Shown one piece after another: positions 43,901 through 51,562 of a stretch of 64,000 nucleotides of DNA. Location: contig JBIIHW010000022.1 of NCBI GenBank assembly GCA_044235425.1, forward strand, positions 26,795 through 90,794. Reading direction: 5' to 3'. Position 1 is the first letter of the stretch. Every line of letters begins with the position of its first letter. Position numbers and translations under genes: made by a program. Source of the stretch: JBJSXJ01 sp044235425 (GTDB taxonomy: Bacteria; Planctomycetota; Planctomycetia; Pirellulales; Pirellulaceae). The notes under the pieces are model-generated. The model was not told the DNA's origin, ran no database searches, and saw only the letters and a program-made list of their open reading frames with translations.

Positions 43901-44323
43901 CTGCATGAGAGCGGCAAATTGGAATTGGATTTCGAACCGTTACCGCTCACCGTCGGCTACCATCAGCCCTGTCACACGCGCGCCGTGTCGCAGGATGTTT
44001 CCGGGCAAAATCTGCTGCGGTTGATTCCTGGGCTGATGGTACGACATTTGGATCAAGGCTGTTCGGGAATGGCCGGTACGTACGGCTTGAAACGCGATCA
44101 CGTCCGCGGCAGTTTGCGGGCTGGTCGAGGTTTGATCCGCGCGCTGCGGGATGATGCGATCATCATCGGCTCCACCGAGTGCAGTGCCTGCAAAATGCAG
44201 ATGCGACAAGGAACTACCAAACCAACCGTGCATCCAATTAAGCTGATGGCCGTCTCTTACGGACTTCTGCCCGACTCAGAGTTGACGACCGATCGTCATG
44301 AAAGTGATTTGGTGATGTCATGA
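40955..44323 (+). CDS. GlcD-GlcF-like fusion: FAD-linked dehydrogenase plus Fe-S/CCG domains
   Basis: 1122 aa. The N-terminal half is an FAD-binding type 4 oxidase (PLGIVRPRHTADVVACVKYA, GAGTGLAGESLGPGLILDF) with an FAD-oxidase C domain to about 575. The C-terminal half has two 4Fe-4S motifs (CNGCGGCRTQ...CP, CVNCHQCRLECP) and two CCG-type segments (YHQPCHTR, GSTECSACKMQ). This combines glycolate oxidase GlcD and GlcF in one chain; family members oxidise 2-hydroxy acids (glycolate, lactate) and pass electrons to a membrane acceptor. Two long Ala/Gly/Ser-rich low-complexity stretches interrupt it (about 183-248 inside the FAD domain and 581-678 as the inter-domain linker). The stop overlaps the MoaD-like gene by 4 nt. 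Confidence 0.93.
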   Translation: MDAERERIQADLRGILQGEVLCDDVHVQLYATDASLYQVRPLGIVRPRHTADVVACVKYAAERRIPLHARGAGTGLAGESLGPGLILDFAHSMRQILDVQGDTVRIQPGVVHARLNRFLAPLGRCFGPDPAMSLVTTMGSVLALDAAGSHWLRYGSARGKVVSMQVVLADGTLLEARRCPVSDSGQEASYQVAGVGSSATDSTAAGGGLLSALGATGSGASGLAAGLPGAASSSSTGAASGGSNLATNLTRRLAELLRREAPVIAAHQPRSLVNRSGYHLQDVLEDGQLDLARLLVGSEGTLALITEATVKTDPLPKATAVGLLFFDRLEAAARAAAEAVRLGTSACDLMDRRLLSIARETDASYARLIPPSAEAMLLIETMGDRSWDVRERLRAVIQRLHGDLRMAFDYRIAATAEELDWYWRLTNQVVARLYSLRGESRPLPFVEDFAVPPETLPDFITRLQNVLKSHQVTATLFGHAGHGQLHVRPFLDVKNSADVRRMRELAQELYQEVLAVGGTISGEHGDGLSRSWFLPQQYGPLYDVFRAVKNIFDPQNILNPGKVVAELPQPVTANLRPAERLVRLSTERSAGELTAASMAAAEVAGVGNESSDSSGSGSITAAALAAALAAGGAGTVSTGLSGAAAVEAAGGVAAGGLMTGSPPAASGSSAAAGSSAAPLVQLELRWSAEELEQTVHSCNGCGGCRTQSQDARMCPIFRFQPHEEASPRAKANLLRGILSGGIGIENLAGEGLKAVADLCVNCHQCRLECPANVDIPKVVLETKAQYVAASGLPWSDWLFTRLDAIAAWGSWLRPLANWSLGNRQARWLLEKFFGLSRLRKLPRLERRSFLRVAQRQRWTRSTRHESRRVLYVADTYANWFDTTIAEATVRVLKHNGVAVFVHPDLGPSGMAAITAGDVERVLPLVRDNIKLLAEAVRQGYAIVTSEPSTALCLTREYPHLVDDDDARLVAAHTSEVCSYLWRLHESGKLELDFEPLPLTVGYHQPCHTRAVSQDVSGQNLLRLIPGLMVRHLDQGCSGMAGTYGLKRDHVRGSLRAGRGLIRALRDDAIIIGSTECSACKMQMRQGTTKPTVHPIKLMAVSYGLLPDSELTTDRHESDLVMS

Positions 44324-44598
44324 ATCGGGAGGCGTTGAACACCGAGCGATCCACATCGATTGTCGTTCGTTTATTTGCCGGCGCGAAACAGCGAGTCGGA
44401 GCGGAACGGGTGACGGTGGAGTTGTCGATCAACGCGACGGTCGCCGATCTGCGAGTGGCCTTGGTGCAAGCTCATCCGGCCCTCGCCGATCTTTTGCCAC
44501 GAGCGCTATTTGCAATTGATTGCGAGTATGTCGCGGATCAGCGGCCGCTGACAGGCGTGCCCGAAATTGCCTGCATTCCGCCCGTCAGCGGCGGCTAG
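44320..44598 (+). CDS. MoaD/ThiS-family ubiquitin-like protein
   Basis: 92 aa starting in an ATGA overlap with the GlcD-GlcF-like gene. It has a beta-grasp fold pattern (IVVRLFAGAKQRVGAERVTVEL, ADLRVALVQAHPAL; the first spans two strands) and ends in Pro-Pro-Val-Ser-Gly-Gly, the C-terminal di-glycine that MoaD/ThiS proteins use as sulfur carrier. MoaD is the small subunit of molybdopterin synthase. No moaE or other cofactor gene is adjacent, so it could serve another sulfur-transfer reaction. Its coupling to a dehydrogenase is unusual. Confidence 0.85.
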   Translation: MNREALNTERSTSIVVRLFAGAKQRVGAERVTVELSINATVADLRVALVQAHPALADLLPRALFAIDCEYVADQRPLTGVPEIACIPPVSGG

Positions 44599-44766
44599 GC
44601 AGAATATCAAGACCGGGCGACCGTCAGCTGATGGGACGATCGCACGGGATGAATGGCATGTGAAGTCGTCTCCAGTACGATGGCCTGCCGTCGGCACCAG
44701 GGGGAACCAACACCACGCTGACTTGGAGAGTTGATTCCGAAGCGCGCATGTTTTGCACCCCGGAGG

Positions 44767-44896
44767 GTCAGCCCCTTGTCAGCCTCTTGTCAGCCTCAAG
44801 TCAGCCCCCAGTCAGCCCCATGTCAGCCCCTTGTCAGCCTCAAGTCAGCCCCATGTCAGCCCCATGTCAGGCCCTTGTCAGCACACCATGTCAGGC
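44767..44896 (+). repeat. 11-bp tandem repeat array, unit GTCAGCC(C/T)C(A/T)(A/T)
   Basis: Ten consecutive 11-bp units from 44767 to 44876 (endings CTT, CAA, CCA, CAT in mixed order), then an enlarged unit to 44889 and a partial GTCAGGC. The GTCAGCCC core also heads the REP-like hairpins near 50.9 and 51.4 kb. The period is close to one DNA helical turn. Confidence 0.9.
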
Positions 44897-45009
44897 AAAT
44901 CGCAACGCCATGGGTAACCCACGGTCTAGGGCATCCGGCCCCTCGTTCTCTCCTGCGGATTCCATGTTTGACGTGGGCACGGGCCCAAGGTGCGATTCGG
45001 GCTGTAGGC

Positions 45010-45037
45010 TTGACCGACTTTCTGCGGGCACTAATAT
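45010..45037 (+). promoter_or_regulatory. Candidate sigma-70-type promoter for the 169-aa exported protein
   Basis: TTGACC, a 16-nt spacer and TAATAT, about 50 nt upstream of the ATG at 45087. It supports the short start of that gene. Confidence 0.45.
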
Positions 45038-45086
45038 ACGTAGACCATGGTTAACGCTCGAAACTGTGATTCCACAGGGTCGTTCG

Positions 45087-45596
45087 ATGTTCATTTGTCG
45101 CCCGCAATGCCGCCGCAGTTGCCGTTTGCCCGTCCCAGACGAGCGACCATGGGAATTTTCGCCGAGCGCAGTGTTGGGGCTGGGGTGGATCTTCTTTTTA
45201 CTCGCCGCCGCTGCGCTGCTGCTGGTATCGCCGTCGCCATGTCAGGCCGGATGTCGCGGATATATCCAGTTCCGAGTGCTTCACGGACAGTCGACCGCCG
45301 GACAGCCGCTGGCCGAACCGGAAGCCACCCGTGCTCGCCGGCAATCGTCAGTAACACCTGCACTTCCGGGTAGTGACACACCGTGTGACGGTCCCCAGTG
45401 CCACGCTCCTCCTGTTCAGCCTTCGTTACCGCTCGCACCCGTGGCGAGTTGGTTCGGTGCTCCCACCTCGGAGGCGACTCTGTCGCTTCCCGTAGCCCTC
45501 GCCGCTTCCGGTGGTGCGAGCGGCATCTTGCCATGGACGAGTGACCGTGTCACATGTCCAACGTTGGATCGTCTGAAACGACCGCCACGGTGCTAG
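45087..45596 (+). CDS. Small exported Cys/Pro-rich hypothetical protein
   Basis: 169 aa from the ATG at 45087, behind a good promoter match. A basic Cys/Arg-rich start is followed by a hydrophobic segment (ILGLGWIFFLLAAAALLLV-like, about 28-48) and a cleavage-like Cys-Gln-Ala-Gly-Cys site. The mature part is Pro/Ser/Ala-rich with CDGPQCHAPP. Proteins with a signal peptide, AGC start and C-x-GPxC motif occur in planctomycetes, but their function is unknown to me. The 45597-45802 spacer after it holds no gene. Confidence 0.6.
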   Translation: MFICRPQCRRSCRLPVPDERPWEFSPSAVLGLGWIFFLLAAAALLLVSPSPCQAGCRGYIQFRVLHGQSTAGQPLAEPEATRARRQSSVTPALPGSDTPCDGPQCHAPPVQPSLPLAPVASWFGAPTSEATLSLPVALAASGGASGILPWTSDRVTCPTLDRLKRPPRC

Positions 45597-45802
45597 GTCG
45601 ATTCCGCTGCGCAAGCTGCTGAATTTGATCGTCCTGACGTCGCGGATCCACTACCCGGTTGAGTGGTCTGGGTTTCTGGCGAAGTAATTCTCAGCTGATT
45701 GCTGTCAGCTCGTGCGAGTCGACGGGCGGTTGACATCGTCTGATCTAGCCGCCCAATTCGTGGCCGTGTCGTTGAGAAAACTTTACCTGAGAGTGTGCAG
45801 CG

Positions 45803-48800
45803 ATGAACAGTTCATCAGCGGGTCCCAATCCAGCGGCGGAATCGTCGGCGGCAGTAGGTAGCACAAGCGCGGAGAGCGTGGACCACGTCGGTCCAGCGGG
45901 TGGGGTTCGCCGAGCGAAGCCGCGGCCAGCCGTTGGTCCGCGGTTGCGATTACTGCTCTTCGTGGTTTTTGGCCTGGTGGCGCTCTTGGGTGCGAACTCG
46001 CTTTATCTAGCTGGCATCACATTCGTGGAATCACTGGCCAAACGCCTGCAGTGGGAACGCCAGATTTATCAGGACTATTTTTATCAGTGCATGTTCCTGG
46101 TGCATCTGGTGCTGGGGCTGCTGCTGATTGTGCCGTACTTGGGTTTTGGTTTGGCACATCTCTGGGTGACACGTCAGCGGAAAAACCGGCGTGCGATTCG
46201 GATCGGATATGCGCTGTTTCTAGGTGGGATTGTGCTGCTGATCACCGGTATCCTGCTGATGCGGATCGGTGGTTTTGATATGAAGCAACCCGTAGCTCGA
46301 TCGATTACCTACTGGCTGCATGTCCTCAGTCCGCTAGCCTGCATCTGGCTCTATTGGCTCCATCGTCTCGTCGGACCGAAGATCAAGTGGAGAGTGGGAG
46401 CGGCGTATGCGGGCGCGTTGGTGGCGGCTGGTCTGCTGATGGCGGTGCTGCATTCTCACGATCCACGAGCGGCCAGTGCGCGTCGGTCGCAGGAGGGCGA
46501 ACAGTATTTCAAGCCGTCACTGGCCTCCACCACTTCCGGTAATTTCGTGCCTGCCAGCACGCTGATGATGGACGATTACTGCAAGAAATGTCATCCCGAC
46601 GCTTATCAAGGTTGGTTCCACAGTGCTCATCGCTTCAGTTCTTTCAATAATCCCGCCTATCTCGCCAGTGTGCGAGAGACACGCGAGGTGGCCCTGAAGC
46701 GCGATGGCTCCGTGAAAGCGGCCCGCTGGTGTGCGGGCTGTCACGATCCGGTCCCGTTCCTCAGCGGAGCGTTTGATAATCCGCAGTATGACGATGTGAG
46801 AGATCCCACCGCTCATGCCGGTATCACCTGCACGGTCTGCCACTCAATTCACAGCTATGACAGCACGGTGGGCAACGCGGATTACACCATGGAGGAACCG
46901 ATTCACTACCCGTTTGCGACTAGCGAAAGTCCGCTGCTGCAGTGGGTCAATCAGCAACTCGTGAAAGCGAAACCCTCCTTTCACAAAAAGACTTTCATGA
47001 AAGATTTTTATCGGTCATCCGAGTTTTGTTCGACCTGTCATAAGGTTCATCTGCCCAAAGAACTCAACCACTACAAAGAGTTTCTGCGTGGCCAGAATCA
47101 TTACGATCCTTATTTGTTGAGCGGCGTCTCAGGGCATGGTGCGCGTAGTTTCTATTACCCAGAAACGGCCAAGACGCGTTGTGCTGAATGCCACATGCCG
47201 CTTAAGGAGTCGAATGATTTTGGAGCAGGTACGGATAGCAATCTGTTTGCGGGGGCGAAGTCCGCCAGCATTCACGACCATCTGTTTCATGGTGCCAACA
47301 CTGCTCTGCCCTATCTGCGCGATGAACCGGATACCATCGCCGCCCATCAAAAATTTCTCGAAGGTGTGACACGAGTAGATATTTTTGGTGTGAAGGAAAA
47401 TGGTTCGATCGATGGCCAATTGCACGCTCCGCTGCGTCCCGCGGTGCCGACGCTGGCTGCCGGCCAGAAATATCTGCTCGAAACGGTCGTCCGCACGCTC
47501 AAGATGGGACATCCACTCACCCAGGGAACCGTCGATTCGAACGAGATCTGGTTGGAGGTGGTGGCGACATCAGGTGGTCGAGTGATCGGTCGCAACGGTC
47601 ACTTGGATGAACGCGGTGAGGTGGATCGCTGGGCTCACTTTTTTAACGTCTTCCTGCTGGATCGCGAGGGAAATCGAATCAACCGCCGCAATCCACAAGA
47701 CATTTTTGTGCCGCTTTACAATCACCAGATACCCCCGGGAGCCGCGGCGGTCGTGCACTATGAATTGAATCTGCCGCCCGATTTGACGGAGCCAGTAACG
47801 GTCGAGGTCAAGCTGCAGTATCGTAAGTTTGATCACGAATACATGGACTTCGTCACGCGTGCGGCCAAACCGGGTGATGTTCCGATTCGAGGTCATGAGG
47901 CGGGTAAGCCGTGGGGCAACCCGCTGCCGATCACGACCATGGCGACGGACCGTATCACCTTCCCAGTCGCATCGGCGGCCGGAGGCGAGGCAGGAAACAC
48001 TGAGGCAGGGAAAGCTGAGACGGGGAAAGCTGAGGCAGGGAAAGCTGAGGCAGGGAAAGCTGAGACGGGGAAAGCGAAGACAGTCGAAATTCCACTCTGG
48101 CAGCGCTGGAACGACTACGGCATCGGCTTGTTGCTCGAAGGACAGGGCGGTGCGAAGGGAGAGTTGCGGCAAGCCGCCGATGCATTTGCGGAAGTCGAGA
48201 AGCTCAATCGCTACGACGGACCGCTCAACCTCGCTCGTGTTTATAACGCGGAAGGCCGGATCGATGAGGCGGTGGAGGCGATTGGACGCGCGGCGACGTA
48301 TACCGATCCAGCGGCACCGCCCTGGACGATCGCGTGGCTCAGCGGTTTGCTTAACCGACAACAGGGACACCTGGAGGCCGCCGAGCGTAATTTCCGCAGT
48401 GTGCTGGAAGATCGCACTCCCGAAATGCTGCAGCGTAAGTTTGATTTCAGTTTGGATTATGAGGTGATCAACGAACTGGGCGTGACGCTCTTTGAGCGAG
48501 CGAAGCAGCAATCGGGGGCGAGTCGTCGGGAGGCACGGGAGGCGCTTTTGCGGCAGGCCGTGGAGCAATTCCAAAAGACCTTGGAACTCGATTCCGAAAA
48601 TGTCCTGGCCCATCACAACCTGCATTTGATTTACGCTCAGTTAGAAGAAACGAAGCTGGCGGCTCATCATCAAGAGATGCATGATCGCTATCGCATCGAT
48701 GACAACGCGCGGGATAAAGCTCTGGCCGCAGCTCGCAAGAAATATCCGGCCGCTAATCGAGCCGCCGAGGCACTGGTGATTTATGAACTGCGCGCGCCGG

Positions 48801-48862
48801 ACGTGGCAGTCGACAACTCCGCCGCCAATAAAGTGACAGAAGCTCGACCGGAACAACCCTAG
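45803..48862 (+). CDS. Membrane-anchored five-haem cytochrome c with C-terminal TPR repeats
   Basis: 1019 aa. An N-terminal cytoplasmic tail and five to six membrane spans (about 48-230) precede a periplasmic cytochrome domain. Five CxxCH haem c motifs begin at residues 260, 310, 343, 409 and 460, with several nearby His candidates for second ligands. A beta-rich domain follows (about 540-715). A linker repeats Glu-Ala-Gly-Lys-Ala-Glu/Thr-Gly-Lys (47996-48075). TPR-like helices fill about 760-950. The haem region resembles multihaem cytochrome c554/c3-like electron carriers. The ASPIC/UnbV protein follows after 55 nt and is probably co-transcribed. Likely role: membrane electron transfer combined with protein binding; partners unknown. 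Confidence 0.92.
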   Translation: MNSSSAGPNPAAESSAAVGSTSAESVDHVGPAGGVRRAKPRPAVGPRLRLLLFVVFGLVALLGANSLYLAGITFVESLAKRLQWERQIYQDYFYQCMFLVHLVLGLLLIVPYLGFGLAHLWVTRQRKNRRAIRIGYALFLGGIVLLITGILLMRIGGFDMKQPVARSITYWLHVLSPLACIWLYWLHRLVGPKIKWRVGAAYAGALVAAGLLMAVLHSHDPRAASARRSQEGEQYFKPSLASTTSGNFVPASTLMMDDYCKKCHPDAYQGWFHSAHRFSSFNNPAYLASVRETREVALKRDGSVKAARWCAGCHDPVPFLSGAFDNPQYDDVRDPTAHAGITCTVCHSIHSYDSTVGNADYTMEEPIHYPFATSESPLLQWVNQQLVKAKPSFHKKTFMKDFYRSSEFCSTCHKVHLPKELNHYKEFLRGQNHYDPYLLSGVSGHGARSFYYPETAKTRCAECHMPLKESNDFGAGTDSNLFAGAKSASIHDHLFHGANTALPYLRDEPDTIAAHQKFLEGVTRVDIFGVKENGSIDGQLHAPLRPAVPTLAAGQKYLLETVVRTLKMGHPLTQGTVDSNEIWLEVVATSGGRVIGRNGHLDERGEVDRWAHFFNVFLLDREGNRINRRNPQDIFVPLYNHQIPPGAAAVVHYELNLPPDLTEPVTVEVKLQYRKFDHEYMDFVTRAAKPGDVPIRGHEAGKPWGNPLPITTMATDRITFPVASAAGGEAGNTEAGKAETGKAEAGKAEAGKAETGKAKTVEIPLWQRWNDYGIGLLLEGQGGAKGELRQAADAFAEVEKLNRYDGPLNLARVYNAEGRIDEAVEAIGRAATYTDPAAPPWTIAWLSGLLNRQQGHLEAAERNFRSVLEDRTPEMLQRKFDFSLDYEVINELGVTLFERAKQQSGASRREAREALLRQAVEQFQKTLELDSENVLAHHNLHLIYAQLEETKLAAHHQEMHDRYRIDDNARDKALAAARKKYPAANRAAEALVIYELRAPDVAVDNSAANKVTEARPEQP

Positions 48863-48917
48863 GCACATTGTTGAACGTCGCTTTTCCGCAGTGAACCGTT
48901 GCACGATCGAAGGACGC

Positions 48918-50807
48918 ATGAAAGCCAATTCCAAGTCAAAGTTACAGGCAAAATCACCATCCAATTCGGTTTCTCCGCCGGCGGTGGAGGACGAAGATTC
49001 GGGCGATGATGCCGTCATCGGCCGAGCGCTGGCGCGGTCGCTGCTGGTCATGGCGATCGCCGCCGCTGCGATTGGTGGCGGACTCTGGTGGCTCAACCGA
49101 CCTGTTGAGCAGAAGCTTAAGGCGCCGAGCAAGCTGGAAGCGCCCACGAAGCGCGAGTTACCGCAGCTCGTCGTTCCTCGCACGCCGTTTACGGATGTGA
49201 CGGCAGCAGCGGGCATTCAGTTTCGGCATTACAACGGGGGTCGAGGTGAGAAGCTATTGCCGGAGACGATGGGTGGTGGCGGAGCGGTGCTCGATTTTGA
49301 CAACGATGGTGACCAGGACATTCTGTTCATCAATGGTTGCGATTGGCCCTGGACCAAAGATCCCGTGTCACCCACACCCACCATGGCACTCTACGCCAAC
49401 GATGGCTCGGGGAAGTTTGTGGACGTGACCGAAAAACTGGGACTCAACGTGAGCTTTTACGGCATGGGAGTCGCAGTTGGTGATTACGACGGCGACGGCT
49501 GGATCGACGTTTTCATTTCAGCCGTGGGGCAAGATCGATTGTTTCACAATGAGGCGGGGCAGAAGTTCGTGGATGTGACGAAGTCGGCGGGTGTGGCGGG
49601 AGCGGACAACGAGTGGGGAACGAGTTGCTGCTGGCTGGATTACGACAACGACGGCGACTTGGATTTGTTCGTGGGGAACTATGTGCGCTGGAACCGGGAC
49701 ATCGATATCGCCCAAGATTTTCGGCTGGTAGGTGTCGGGCGTGCATTCGGTCCGCCACTCGCCTTCGAAGGCACCTTTCCCTACCTCTATCGAAATGATG
49801 GGGAGGGACGCTTCAGCGACGTTTCGCAAGCAGCGGGCGTCCAAGTACGGAATCCCAATACCGACGTGCCGATGGCAAAAACCATGGGTGTCGTACCGTT
49901 CGACATCGATTCCGACGGGTTAGTGGATCTGGTGGTCGCCAATGATACCGTGCAAAACTTTATGTTTCACAACCAGGGAAATGGGACGTTTCGGGAAGTT
50001 GGTTTGCTGGCGGGGGTGGCGGTCGATTCCCAGGGTGTGGCGCGAGGCGCGATGGGCGCGGACATGGGACATTTTCGCAACGATCCCTGCTTGGGAATCG
50101 TGATTGGGAACTTCGCCAATGAAATGACGGCGCTGTATGTCGCCGAAAAAGAACCATTTCAGTTCTTTGATGCGGCGCTGGCAACCGGACTCGGCCCACC
50201 CACTCGCTTGTCACTTACCTTCGGTGTCCTCTTCGTGGATTACGATCTCGATGGCCGCCTGGATATTCTCTCGTCAAACGGACACTTGGAAGAGGATATC
50301 AACAAAGTGCAACCGACTCAGTTTTACGAACAGCCGCCGAAACTGTTCTGGAATAGTGGGCCCGAGCAGTCGACCGAGTTTGTGCCGGTCACGACCGAGC
50401 AGGTAGGGGAGGAGTTAGGTCAGCGGATGGTGGGCCGCGGCTCCGTCTATGCCGACTTCGACGGGGATGGAGATCTTGATCTGCTGCTGATCGCCTGCGG
50501 CGCCGCGCCACGCTTGCTGCGTAACGATCAAGCACTCGGACATCATTGGCTGCGAGTGAAGCTGGTGGGCAAGGGAATGAACCGCTCGGCTCTGGGAGCC
50601 GTCGTCCAGGCGCATGTCGGAGAACGATTGCTGCAGCGCGATGTCCGCGCCACGCGTAGTTACTTATCGCAATCTGAGCTGCCCGTCACGTTTGGGCTGG
50701 GCAAGAGTGAATCCGTCGATAAGCTCGTCATCCGCTGGCCTGGCGGAGCGGTGCAGGAAATCAGTGCACCGAAAATTGAGCAATTGCTGGAAGTGAAGGA
50801 GCCGTAG
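48918..50807 (+). CDS. FG-GAP/VCBS repeat protein with ASPIC/UnbV domain (CRTAC1-like)
   Basis: 629 aa from the ATG at 48918, with AAGGA just upstream; a GTG at 48891 is also in frame. One membrane anchor (about 43-62) is followed by FG-GAP/VCBS beta-propeller repeats with calcium-binding DxDxDG loops (FDNDGDQD, YDGDGWID, YDNDGDLD, FDIDSDG, YDLDGRLD, FDGDGDLD). A C-terminal ASPIC/UnbV domain (about 535-625) contains LRNDQALGHHWLRVKLVG and WPGGAVQEI. Such proteins are exported, calcium-binding and probably adhesive; the ASPIC/UnbV domain has no known enzymatic role. The pairing with a multihaem/TPR protein suggests a shared periplasmic complex. Confidence 0.93.
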   Translation: MKANSKSKLQAKSPSNSVSPPAVEDEDSGDDAVIGRALARSLLVMAIAAAAIGGGLWWLNRPVEQKLKAPSKLEAPTKRELPQLVVPRTPFTDVTAAAGIQFRHYNGGRGEKLLPETMGGGGAVLDFDNDGDQDILFINGCDWPWTKDPVSPTPTMALYANDGSGKFVDVTEKLGLNVSFYGMGVAVGDYDGDGWIDVFISAVGQDRLFHNEAGQKFVDVTKSAGVAGADNEWGTSCCWLDYDNDGDLDLFVGNYVRWNRDIDIAQDFRLVGVGRAFGPPLAFEGTFPYLYRNDGEGRFSDVSQAAGVQVRNPNTDVPMAKTMGVVPFDIDSDGLVDLVVANDTVQNFMFHNQGNGTFREVGLLAGVAVDSQGVARGAMGADMGHFRNDPCLGIVIGNFANEMTALYVAEKEPFQFFDAALATGLGPPTRLSLTFGVLFVDYDLDGRLDILSSNGHLEEDINKVQPTQFYEQPPKLFWNSGPEQSTEFVPVTTEQVGEELGQRMVGRGSVYADFDGDGDLDLLLIACGAAPRLLRNDQALGHHWLRVKLVGKGMNRSALGAVVQAHVGERLLQRDVRATRSYLSQSELPVTFGLGKSESVDKLVIRWPGGAVQEISAPKIEQLLEVKEP

Positions 50808-50896
50808 AGGAGAGGTTAACGACTTCCTTGAGCCTTAAGTCGATTTCCGGTTGCTGTTGAACGCGAATAAGCCCTGGATGGGGCATGACATGTCAG

Positions 50897-51060
50897 CCCA
50901 CGGCAACGCCGTGGGGTTGTAGCGTGGCGGCCCACACCTCATGCAGTTCGACCTGGTTTGGTAGGGCGGCCGCAGGCCGCCCTACCAAACCAGGCTCCAT
51001 GGATTGGAGTCGTAAAATAGCGGATTGGGTCGCATGGCGTACCCACGGCGTTGCCGTGGG
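50897..51060. repeat. REP-like composite: two inverted CCCACGGC hairpins around a 43-nt palindrome
   Basis: CCCACGGC-AAC-GCCGTGGG (50897-50915, preceded by GTCAG) and its inverted copy (51042-51060, followed by CTGGC) flank a perfect palindrome at 50952-50994 with 20-bp arms and a 3-nt GCA loop. All three hairpins have 3-nt loops. The layout resembles bacterial interspersed mosaic/REP elements. Confidence 0.75.
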
Positions 51061-51367
51061 CTGGCATCTGGCTGCCCCACCGGGACGTGGGATATGCGAG
51101 CATCAGAATCAACTCTCCAAGTCACTGCTTCGCGCGATGCCAGGTCGGGACGGGAGCGATGATCGCCTGGCCTTGTGCCAGTCAGCATGACGACTTCCTC
51201 GGTTAATTGCCGCCACGCGTTACGTAGTCAAGTAACCTCGGCCTGACCTCCGGAGAGTTCCGTGGCCAAAAATCCCTTCGGGCTACCTCCGTTGTCTTGT
51301 AGAGCGCCCGCATCACGCGAGCCCGCATCACGAGAATTCCCGGCTCGAAGGGCCTGCCAGACGTCAG

Positions 51368-51386
51368 CCCCTGGCTATGCCAGGGG
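51368..51386. repeat. REP-like hairpin with GTCAG head
   Basis: CCCCTGGC-TAT-GCCAGGGG, 8-bp arms and a 3-nt loop, directly preceded by GTCAG-type sequence (51363-51367). It is a variant of the 50897-50915 hairpin. Confidence 0.6.
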
Positions 51387-51562
51387 CAGGACCTCGCCGG
51401 AGGCGCGTGGCACCCTGAAAATATCCTCCGCAACGATTTGACCTGTGTGGTGGCGAGCGGTATTTTGTGGGCCTTACCTCCTGACCTGCGGCGAATCATT
51501 TCGTGGCCATAAGCTGGCAGTTCCTCGTCGTGGGTCTCTCCTTTTATATTCGGAGACACGTA

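Larger units (their letters stand above)
44599..45086. other. Intergenic region with 11-bp array and promoter
   Basis: 488 nt. It contains the 11-bp repeat array and a promoter-like sequence, both listed separately. The frame of the next gene stays open through the array, but a start upstream of 45087 would begin in repeat sequence and is unlikely. Confidence 0.6.
50808..51562. other. 755-nt intergenic region rich in palindromes
   Basis: No convincing gene. It contains the REP-like hairpins listed separately, a 14-bp direct repeat (CCCGCATCACG-type, near 51310-51335) and two related segments reading CCTGACCT...GTGGCC (about 51240-51270 and 51478-51510). Small open frames here overlap the palindromes and lack ribosome sites. 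Confidence 0.6.

Noticed and set aside
44748..45596. A 282-aa protein starting before the 11-bp array
   Set aside because: Its first 110 residues are translated repeat and promoter sequence; the start at 45087 follows a promoter and gives a plausible signal peptide.
50885..51190. Plus-strand 101-aa open frame
   Set aside because: Lies across the REP-like palindromes with no ribosome site; composition follows the repeats.
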